Assembly: GCA_018985225.1 (NCBI GenBank)
Contig: JADGIF010000102.1
Span: 1 to 19,952 of the forward strand
Length of the DNA: 19,952 bases
From: Amoeboradix gromovi
Lineage: Eukaryota > Sanchytriomycota > Sanchytriomycetes > Sanchytriales > Sanchytriaceae
Direction: 5' to 3'
Notes under the pieces: generated by a model
Databases searched by the model: none
Told to the model about the DNA's origin: nothing
Seen by the model: only the letters and a program-made list of their open reading frames with translations
Shown here: positions 8,004 through 14,371 of the stretch, in pieces
Position numbering within the stretch: position 1 is the stretch's first letter
Layout of the letters: each line of letters opens with the position of its first letter
Made by a program: the position numbers and the translations under genes

Positions 8004-8786
8004 CTATAATGATTTACTAATGAATTTGTACACCTCAGTTGCTTCTGGAATGTGAGACCTCGCTAACAAATATGGTTTTAATATGTTTTTGAATTCCTCA
8101 TCTAAATTAATAACTAAAATACCTATCCAGTATTGAAATTTAGGCGTAAATACGACTTTAGATATACAAGAAACTACCACAGTATCATTGGGTTGTTCAT
8201 TTTGGCACCACAAGTACAGTATTTGTTTTATAAATGGGAATGGCATTTTATTTGATTCTAAATTTTGTATTAACTGGTCGGCGAGCTGCAAAGAACAAGG
8301 CGTCCATTTGTTAAGTATGTATAAGTTGGTATTCAGGGATTGTGAATAATCGAACAACCTTTGTTCCTTGTCTTTATCCAGATGCACGCGGTCAGGTGTG
8401 TACATCATTTCAAATTCCTTAATTTTCTCTATAGTGGACAATGTTTCTTGTGAGTACTCTTTTTTCTTGAATTTCATAGAGTGCCCCATTATATCCTTTG
8501 TCGAAAGAGATAAATAATCCTTTGTTGTCAGAGTATGAAGAAGATAATGTATAGTTCCATTATTTTCATACTTTTTCTGTAATAATTGATCAAAAAACGG
8601 AATAAAAGGATGGTCATTTATATAGCTAACAAATATAAACACTATAGCATTAACCGCAAATGAAATTTGGCTAAAATCAAGACTTTTGGCCAGATTCATG
8701 CACTTTCTAAATTTCTCCTCGTTATTGAACATTAAAGACATATCATGAATAGTTTTGAATGATATGTTGTTGGCTCTCAGTTCCAT
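8004..8786 (-). CDS. CNOT11-like subunit of the CCR4-NOT deadenylase complex
   Basis: This 260-residue all-helical protein can be lined up by eye with human CNOT11 (about 510 residues). The N-terminal part FKTIHDMSLMFNNEEKFRKC, the HPFIPFFDQLL block (59-69; human NPFAASFAHLL), and SLSTKDIM (93-100; human KKTPRQI) follow the family order. In the C-terminal part SCIS (206-209) and the terminal SHIPEATEVYKFISKSL (244-260; human SRIREAAGLFRLLKTL) match best. The middle linker is much shorter. CNOT11 joins CNOT10 on the N-terminus of NOT1 in many eukaryotes but is absent from budding yeast. The call rests on short motifs recalled from the human protein and needs a profile search. The divergent thiolase gene starts 194 bases away, and GTTACCC lies about 30 bases above this ATG. 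Confidence 0.55.
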   Translation of the reverse strand: MELRANNISFKTIHDMSLMFNNEEKFRKCMNLAKSLDFSQISFAVNAIVFIFVSYINDHPFIPFFDQLLQKKYENNGTIHYLLHTLTTKDYLSLSTKDIMGHSMKFKKKEYSQETLSTIEKIKEFEMMYTPDRVHLDKDKEQRLFDYSQSLNTNLYILNKWTPCSLQLADQLIQNLESNKMPFPFIKQILYLWCQNEQPNDTVVVSCISKVVFTPKFQYWIGILVINLDEEFKNILKPYLLARSHIPEATEVYKFISKSL

Positions 8787-8980
8787 TAATAAAAATTACA
8801 ACACGCGGGTAACAAGGAGGAAAAAGATAAATAATATTTACTGTTTTAACCACAAGAGCAGAGGGATGGTACCCAAGAAGCAGCTAATGGTAAAGACATA
8901 AAGTTGTAGCACTTTTATCTAGCACTTGATGGGATATCAGACAATAAACTTTTCACGGAATCCGTAAGTGTTTCATTTTG
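8787..8980. promoter_or_regulatory. Divergent promoter region between CNOT11-like and thiolase genes
   Basis: The two ATGs face away from each other across 194 bases. At 8816-8822 the plus strand has CGGGTAA, which is TTACCCG on the minus strand; this word equals the core of the budding-yeast Reb1 site, though the species relationship is unknown. A second GGTACCC is at about 8868. Confidence 0.35.
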
Positions 8981-10169
8981 ATGACTTGGTATATCGTCGA
9001 AGCCAGTCGAACAGCTTTCGGTACATTTGGCGGATCTTTAAAGCATCTCTCAGCTACTGATCTAGCCGTTAGTTCCTGCTCTAAGAAGATTAAAGATTAC
9101 TCCAAGTATATTGATAGTTGCATTTATGGAAATGTTCAACAGACAAGTGCAGATGCGCCCTATTTATCAAGACATTTGGCGTTAAGAGTTACAAACAACA
9201 TTGAAGTACCGGCGGTCACAGTAAACCGCCTTTGTGGATCTGGAATTCAGTCCGTAATTCAAGCTTGTCATGAGATTTCTGCAAAAGAATCTCACTTGGT
9301 GTTGGCGGGCGGTACAGAGTCTATGTCCCAAGCTCCATTTTCTGTACGCGGAATTCGTTTTGGCACACAGTTAGGCCAGAATCATGTTTACGAAGATACG
9401 TTATGGACCGCACTGACTGATTCTTATTCTAAAACTCCAATGGCAATTACTGCAGAGAATTTAGCTGAGAAGTACGACATCACTAGAGAAGCTTGCGATG
9501 AGTATTCCTTGTGTTCTCAGCAGAGATGGAAATCAGCCAACGATCGTGGTATATTTAAAAAAGAAATTGTGCCAATCACCATCAAATCAAGAAAAGGTGA
9601 TATCGAGTTTGCACAAGATGAGCACCCAAGACCGTCTACTTCTTTAGAAACGCTTTCTAAGTTAAAACCGGTATTTAAAAAGAATGGGGTAGTGACTGCT
9701 GCAGGAAGTAGTGGCATAGGAGATGGTATAAGTTTCTAACATAGGAGCAGCGTCTGTGCTAGTTGCATCAGAGAAAATGGTTCAAGAACTTGGATTAAAA
9801 CCATTGGCAAAAATTGTGAGTTGGAGCACTGTAGGAGTTGAACCTAAATTAATGGGATTTGGGCCTGCTAAAGCTATTCCAGTTGCGCTAGAACGAGCAA
9901 ATCTTAAACTGGATCAGATTGATTTAATTGAAGTAAATGAAGCCTTTGCAAGTCAATACTTGACAATTGAAAAGGTACTGAAACTTGATCGAGCTAAGAC
10001 AAATACGTGCGGTGGAGCAATTGCTCTGGCTCATCCGTTAGGTGCGTCTGGCGGTAGAATTATTGGCTTTCTTAGTCATCAAATTGCAGCCGGAAATGCT
10101 AAATTTGGACTAGCCAGTGCTTGTATTGGAGGTGGACAAGGTATCGCAATAGTACTCTCTTCTGTGTAG
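8981..10169 (+). CDS. Acetyl-CoA acyltransferase/acetyltransferase, ACAA2-type thiolase, two exons
   Basis: Joining 8981-9725 to 9745-10169 gives 389 residues, the usual thiolase length. The enzyme cleaves 3-ketoacyl-CoA or condenses two acetyl-CoA. Catalytic residues are Cys85 in TVNRLCGSG (80-88), His345 in AHPLGASG (344-351), Cys375 in ACIGGGQG (374-381), and NEAF (313-316). Diagnostic stretches such as GGTESMSQAPFSVR, RFGTQLG, MAITAENLA, SQQRWKSANDRG and DEHPRPSTSLE resemble the animal mitochondrial ACAA2 enzyme more than ERG10-type cytosolic thiolases. No cleavable presequence is evident; ACAA2 also keeps its N-terminus. Role may be mitochondrial beta-oxidation, or supply of acetoacetyl-CoA for isoprenoids. 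Two separate frames would remain without the 19-base intron. ATG at 8981 fits the family start. Confidence 0.92.
9726..9744 (+). other. 19-nt spliceosomal intron in the thiolase gene
   Basis: The segment is GTATAAGTTTCTAACATAG. Removal joins GAT G to GA GCA GCG and restores the conserved thiolase run GIGDG-AASVLVASEKMV. It splits a codon after its first base. TTCTAAC is a clear branch-site match directly before ATAG. If retained, the branch-site TAA is an in-frame stop. Confidence 0.88.
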
Positions 10170-10242
10170 TAAAAATGCTTTCTTTGCCTAATTTTTGTTT
10201 CTTCGGATCACACCAGCATGACCTTGACCTAATACGCGCATC

Positions 10243-10443
10243 ATGATCTTTATGAAACCAATTAGTTTAGTAATTCTAGCGCTGGTTAGAAGCCAAGATG
10301 TTGATAGTTATAATTTGGAAGAAAATAATTTTACCGAATCATATAGAGATCCTACAGTACCTATGTCCGTGAATTTACAATATAACAGCTGCAAAAATTT
10401 GTTGGTTTTTATATATCCAATAATTTATAGCACTCTGGTTTGA
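10243..10443 (+). CDS. Short ORF with predicted signal peptide, unknown
   Basis: The 66-codon ORF starts at ATG 10243. It opens with a signal-peptide-like sequence (MIFMKPISLVILALVRSQDV), followed by an acidic, Asn/Ser-rich segment with one Cys and a hydrophobic end. I do not recognise it. It may be a real small secreted or membrane protein, the first exon of a larger gene, or a remnant in a repeat-rich gap. A GT...TAG segment of 30 bases (about 10398-10430) could be an intron, but its length is a multiple of three and the splice is not supported by homology. Confidence 0.3.
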   Translation: MIFMKPISLVILALVRSQDVDSYNLEENNFTESYRDPTVPMSVNLQYNSCKNLLVFIYPIIYSTLV

Positions 10444-10540
10444 GAATAATAGTAAATTACATTAACTCGTCAACTTTTTGGACTTGCGAATTCAGCCGCA
10501 GTTGCAACTCTTTAAGGATTCAGTAACAACAGATATGTAA

Positions 10541-10695
10541 CTGATGTTCCTCGAAAAAAGTGATGAATTCCTAGAAAGGCAAGAAGTTCCACAGAGAAAC
10601 AGGCAATTCTAGTTGCTGCGTTGCAGTGGTTCCTCACACATCCAGAATCCTGGCGCAGGGTTGAATATGGATGCATATACTTGATGTATATATTT
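10541..10695 (+). repeat. Decayed dispersed repeat, copy 2 (partner 344-490)
   Basis: It carries GTTCCACAGAGAAAC, CGTTGCAGTGGTT and GCATATACTTGATGTATATAT in the same order as the partner near the window start. A shared frame ends in TGA in both. The copies differ by many substitutions and small indels. Confidence 0.55.
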
Positions 10696-10843
10696 ATTGT
10701 TGAATCACATAGTCATATTGTTGCAAATAATGTCTAGTCTTTATACTTGGTTTCTGAGCTGTCGCAGAGTGTGATCTTTAAATCTAATTTTATCGTTGGC
10801 ATTTTTCCGTAAGAATATTAGTGTTTTACGTTATAGAGGCGGA

Positions 10844-11296
10844 TGGGACACCAAATATAAAAACTAGACTAACTGGTTTTAAAGGTGCACCATACGGAGG
10901 ATATGCTATCATTAATAAAAGATCTTCTATTATACCAATTTTCTTTCATTACTTTCAATCCCCTCTTCAAAATAAAACTAGAAGACCCTGCATCTCGTTC
11001 AAATATATGAGGTCTTTGAGCATCTAAGCAAAAGGTGCATTTTCTTAGACGATACTCTTTATCTGTTCCATTTTCTTTTTCTTCTTACTACCTTTCGTAT
11101 AACTTATTTTTTGTATTCTTTTCTTCTTATTAGTCATTGTTTCTAAGATTTTGATGGATGAAAAGCTTTGATACTAAAATAATTTACTTGAACCAGTCAG
11201 ATTAGTTTAATTTAATTTACTATCGGTTAATACACACTTGAAATAACGATTCAAACTATTTCAGAAAGTTAGTCTAGTTTTATATTTGATGTCCCA
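10844..11296. mobile_element. 453-bp element with ~30-bp terminal inverted repeats (MITE-like)
   Basis: The left end reads TGGGACACCAAATATAAAAA then CTAGACTAACT; the right end reads AGTTAGTCTAG then TTTTATATTTGATGTCCCA, its near-exact inverse. Left-end copies share internal sequence (here and 3351-3587), while right-end copies share different internal sequence (here and 1-72). This is the layout expected of terminal inverted repeats. I see no clear target-site duplication. The minus-strand open segment 11084-10869 carries the same polypeptide as the broken copy at 3371-3634, but its upstream frame is closed by TAG TAA. The right terminus contains the ATG at 11289 used by the kinase gene. Confidence 0.55.
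10869..11084 (-). pseudogene. Remnant ORF inside the inverted-repeat element
   Basis: The minus-strand frame reads KEYRLRKCTFCLDAQRPHIF, then ERDAGSSSFILKRGLKVMKE, then NWYNRRSFINDSISSVW, ending at TAG 10871-10869 within the inverted repeat. There is no start codon in frame above 11084. A separate Lys-rich frame beginning MTNKKKRIQK lies directly upstream and would need a frameshift to join. Family not recognised. Confidence 0.45.
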
Positions 11297-12341
11297 ATTG
11301 TTTATTTTTGGAAACCTCCACTTGATGGTCTACGGAAAAGTGCTTATCGCAGGCGGTTATTTAATCCTTGATCCTGCCTATTCCGGTATAGTCCTAAGAG
11401 CTAATGCCCAAATAATTTGTGAAATAAAATCATCAGACCAAATCAAAATTGTTACAGAATTTGGCAATTATCCAGAAAGAGAAAACTTGTTCATCTCTGC
11501 ATGCTTATTTGTTTCTCAGATATATTTTGATAGCAATGATATCAAATGCCTTAACTTTGAAATCAATGTGGTTGCAGATCCTGTTTTCTATTTAAATGGC
11601 AAAATTGGAATTGGAAGTTCTTCCGCCTTTTGCACTAGTCTAATTCATGCAATATTGAAGTTCCACAATATTTCAGATGATGCTACTCTCTTCAAAATTG
11701 CTTCATTATCTCATTTTATGGCTCAAGGTAAAATTGGAAGCGGATTTGATATATGTGCTGCTGTTTTCGGTTCCTGTATATATAGGAAGCCGCTTGTCTT
11801 AGATAAACTTGTCGCCATAGATACCTGCAGTGTCAAAGATGCTTTGTCTGCTACTTGGGATATTGATATTACAACTATCACATGGCCTTCAGAATGGTTT
11901 GTTAAAATGTTTGCTTTCTCAAAAGGGCAACCCACAATAGTAAATGCCGGCAACTACTTAGAGTGGAGATCGTCTCAGAAGGGATGTATATCTGAACTTG
12001 ATGCCATCGAATTCACTACAAAACAGATTTCGACATCTATTGACCTCAAGGACCATGTAATGCTGAAATCAGCATTTGTTAATTTGGTCGATCAGTACCA
12101 TCAATTAGGCATCGACTGTAACATAGATATCATACCTCGGCAATGTCGGCTATTTTTCGAGAACGCATTTAAGCTGGACACTTGTATTGGTGGTATGTGT
12201 CCAGGCGCAGGAGGAAACGATGCAATTTTTGCTATAACCACTTGCGAAAATGACGACAAGTTGATTAAAATGGCTAAAGACTACGGATTTGACTTAATAA
12301 ATGTTAGTGTTTATTATTTAGGCGCTTTATCAACCGGTTGA
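11289..12341 (+). CDS. ERG8: Phosphomevalonate kinase, ERG8-type GHMP kinase
   Basis: The 350-residue protein phosphorylates mevalonate-5-phosphate to the diphosphate in the mevalonate pathway. Family motifs are GKVLIAGGYLILDPAYSG (16-33), the GHMP ATP-binding loop KIGIGSSSAF (105-114), AQGKIGSGFDICAAVFGS (145-162) and the C-terminal PGAGGNDAIF (305-314). It is about 100 residues shorter than yeast Erg8. The usual Ser-Ala-Pro before GK is replaced by MVY. The first ATG (11289) lies inside the terminus of the inverted-repeat element; the next ATG (11325) would leave only three residues before GK and cut off the expected first strand, so 11289 is preferred. Its last 28 bases overlap the end of the convergent SRAP gene. 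Fungi and plants use this type; animals use an unrelated kinase. Confidence 0.92.
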   Translation: MSQLFIFGNLHLMVYGKVLIAGGYLILDPAYSGIVLRANAQIICEIKSSDQIKIVTEFGNYPERENLFISACLFVSQIYFDSNDIKCLNFEINVVADPVFYLNGKIGIGSSSAFCTSLIHAILKFHNISDDATLFKIASLSHFMAQGKIGSGFDICAAVFGSCIYRKPLVLDKLVAIDTCSVKDALSATWDIDITTITWPSEWFVKMFAFSKGQPTIVNAGNYLEWRSSQKGCISELDAIEFTTKQISTSIDLKDHVMLKSAFVNLVDQYHQLGIDCNIDIIPRQCRLFFENAFKLDTCIGGMCPGAGGNDAIFAITTCENDDKLIKMAKDYGFDLINVSVYYLGALSTG

Positions 12342-13000
12342 AAGAAAGAGTCCATTGTCTTTTGATTGGAATTCGGTGCAGCTTTCTTAGTTATCAGTTC
12401 TGGTCCATCATTTTTAATGCTTCCGACTTCTTTTCTTACAGCATATATTTTCAGTTCATTTTCTGACGGATGTACTAAGTCTTTAACATCTTCCCATTTA
12501 CCATTCAGCCATCTGTGAACGTCTTGTTCGCTGATAATAAGAGGCATCCTATGGTGGAATTTTCTGATTTGAGAATTCGCGCTAGTTGTAATGATAGTAA
12601 ATGTGAAAATCTCTTGTTCACCTTCTTTCATTTTATGGCAAAGGCCTGCCAAGTAAATAATTTTTGAATCATCTTTTGAAGTGAAGTAGTTGGGCTCCCT
12701 TTTAGTCCATTCATAAAACCCATTAATGGGAACACAACATCTTTTTTTTAGCATACCTTTATAGAGTTTGGAGCTTTCCAGCTTATCGTCTCTGGCGTTA
12801 AACGTTGAGTATTGTTTAAGAACCCCCCATCGATAGATATCCAGCTGAAGAATATGATCTTTTTCAAGCAAAACTGGCATTAATCTCATTGGCGGGTTGT
12901 TATATGAAGGCCGATATGATTCAATGTTATTAAATTGCTTTGCCCCCGTAATATTTTGTAATTCCTCTGGATTTAAGAAGAGAGCAGTTCTACCACACAT
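12314..13000 (-). CDS. SRAP-domain abasic-site DNA-protein crosslinking protein (HMCES/YedK family)
   Basis: The 228-residue protein belongs to the family that shields abasic sites in single-stranded DNA by forming a thiazolidine link through Cys2. Seen are MCGR with Cys2 exposed after Met removal, FNARDDKL (67-74), RCCVPINGFYEW (87-98) with the catalytic Glu97, and FHHRMPLI (148-155) with His150. The C-terminus carries QKTMDSFF (213-220), which matches the PCNA-interacting consensus Q-x-x-M-x-x-F-F, consistent with replication-fork recruitment in animal HMCES. The N-terminus must start at this ATG because Cys2 is the nucleophile. It runs tail to tail with, and overlaps by 28 bases, the phosphomevalonate kinase gene. 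Confidence 0.93.
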   Translation of the reverse strand: MCGRTALFLNPEELQNITGAKQFNNIESYRPSYNNPPMRLMPVLLEKDHILQLDIYRWGVLKQYSTFNARDDKLESSKLYKGMLKKRCCVPINGFYEWTKREPNYFTSKDDSKIIYLAGLCHKMKEGEQEIFTFTIITTSANSQIRKFHHRMPLIISEQDVHRWLNGKWEDVKDLVHPSENELKIYAVRKEVGSIKNDGPELITKKAAPNSNQKTMDSFFQPVDKAPK

Positions 13001-13287
13001 AAAGACGTTTTAAAATTTAGAGACGTACAATTCTTGATGCTCGCATGCAATGCGCAGCACTAGTTTAATCAATTCATGGCTCGGAGACATACCAGATTTT
13101 GTAACGAGTAATTTTTTTAGTTTTCTATTTGTCTTACCTCAAGGGAAGTTGAAATACAAAAAAGTCTAAGGTCGGCACTATTCTGAAAGAACGCCTCAAG
13201 AGACAGAGATGTCCCAGAGCTAATCAACTTCTCCTTGGGCGATGATCGCCTGTGTTAAATGTGAAGAATTCAAAAATCATGAAGATT

Positions 13288-13503
13288 TCAAACCCCACAC
13301 TTCTCAAGTGTAGACAACTTGGGGAGATACCATTTGAGCATGTTCTTGCCTACATTATTTTGAAGTACCTGGATTGATGTCTCTATGGTCTTGGTGACCG
13401 CATTGCTGACAATTGACGCAACGATTGCAGCTAGTACAAGTGTTGGACACATCATATTGTTTTTGAATGGTCGCAACTCTAATGAACTTTGAGTTCTTTT
13501 CAT
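13288..13503 (-). CDS. Orphan ORF with a degenerate second copy, function unknown
   Basis: From the first ATG in frame (13503) this gives 71 residues; the open frame extends further upstream to about 13610 without an ATG, reading NIIGLLFIGNGILSPINTLQ. A hydrophobic run MCPTLVLAAIVASIVSNAV is followed by an amphipathic stretch and GKNMLKWYLPKLSTLEKCGV. Part of the frame is preserved in a relic at 4744-4870, showing this was a small multicopy sequence. It could be a surviving member of a lost family, a piece of a spliced gene, or a chance frame in a repeat. I do not recognise it. Confidence 0.35.
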   Translation of the reverse strand: MKRTQSSLELRPFKNNMMCPTLVLAAIVASIVSNAVTKTIETSIQVLQNNVGKNMLKWYLPKLSTLEKCGV

Positions 13504-14343
13504 TTCGCATATTCTGATGCGATAAAATTGCTCCAAGTCGTAGATCTGCAAAGTGTTGATTGGTGACAAAATACCATTACCAATAAAAAGAAGTCCTATG
13601 ATATTGAGAGTTTATATTTTGTCTTTTTCACTTTCACGCCAACGGTAGTTTGGAATCCCTGCTTTACGTTCTAAAATCAGTAATAAACTAAATCTCTATT
13701 TTTTACCAAGTGTTAATGCTTTTAAACTCTTCTGAGAACTAATTTGGCCTTTCTGCTGCTTAGAACCTCGGAATTGGTATTGTAAAACGCTTTTTCCACC
13801 CTATCCTACAAAAGTACATCACGTACCACTACTTACTTTCCCAAATACCGCTTTTGTGAGCTGCGTCCAGTTTTTCTAAGTTTCTGGTGTTGATGATGCC
13901 AAGAGCGGGTGCAATTGTGATATATATTTCAAGTACATTTTTACTGCTGCCCTATGTAATACATCTGCTTTTACGTTACAGCTTGTGCAAGTAAATCTCT
14001 CCAATTTGGTTTTCTTCCGAGTACTAGTCATTGTGCACGCTTAACTAGGAAATACTAATTACATTCCACCAATTTCTCATCATTGTAAACTATGTAAAGC
14101 CACTTTCCTGGAAACGAGAGGCCTCAAATTATCTCTGTAAACAGCATTGTGTATCTCTTAATAATCTCTTGAGATTACGCATATTATTTCTGGGACAATT
14201 TGTAACCATTGCCATTAAGAAAATTATTACCGCGATTTTCATTTAACTGGAAAATTAGATTAAGAAAGATCACTGGAATAACAATAGTTGTCTTATTAAG
14301 AAAATGATTTGTTCAATTAGAATGAAGACCTGTCATCATCCGC

Positions 14344-14361
14344 TTTTACCCCAGTCTACTT
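14344..14361 (+). promoter_or_regulatory. Candidate promoter block TTTTACCCCAGTCTACTT
   Basis: The block ends about 10 bases above the RPC1 ATG and matches 2137-2154 upstream of the coiled-coil gene. C-rich motifs hugging start codons are known in microsporidian genomes; a relationship here is inference. Confidence 0.4.
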
Positions 14362-14371
14362 TTCATTGAGC

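Larger units (their letters stand above)
10170..11288. other. Repeat-rich intergenic region
   Basis: About 1.1 kb separate the thiolase and phosphomevalonate kinase genes. It holds a short secreted-like ORF (10243-10443), a decayed repeat copy (10541-10695), and the 453-bp inverted-repeat element (10844-11296), whose end reaches into the kinase gene's start. Between 10700 and 10840 I see nothing further. Confidence 0.55.
13001..14371. other. Gene-poor intergenic region (1.37 kb)
   Basis: Apart from the orphan ORF at 13288-13569 I see no gene. A near-palindrome GGCGATGATCGCC lies at about 13239-13251. TGCTGCCCTATG and ACAGCTTGTGCA at about 13946-13990 resemble the relic at 490-555. ATTAAGAAA occurs several times between 14215 and 14305. 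The promoter-like block of the Pol III gene is at 14344-14361. Confidence 0.45.

Noticed and set aside
8981-10169. Thiolase as a frameshifted pseudogene
   Set aside because: All catalytic residues are intact, and the only interruption has full splice signals and repairs the frame exactly.
11286-11288. TTG, GTG and similar non-ATG starts at several genes (also 2124, 8978, 13569, 14366)
   Set aside because: The genome is eukaryotic; an in-frame ATG lies nearby and fits the families at 11289, 8981 and 14372.
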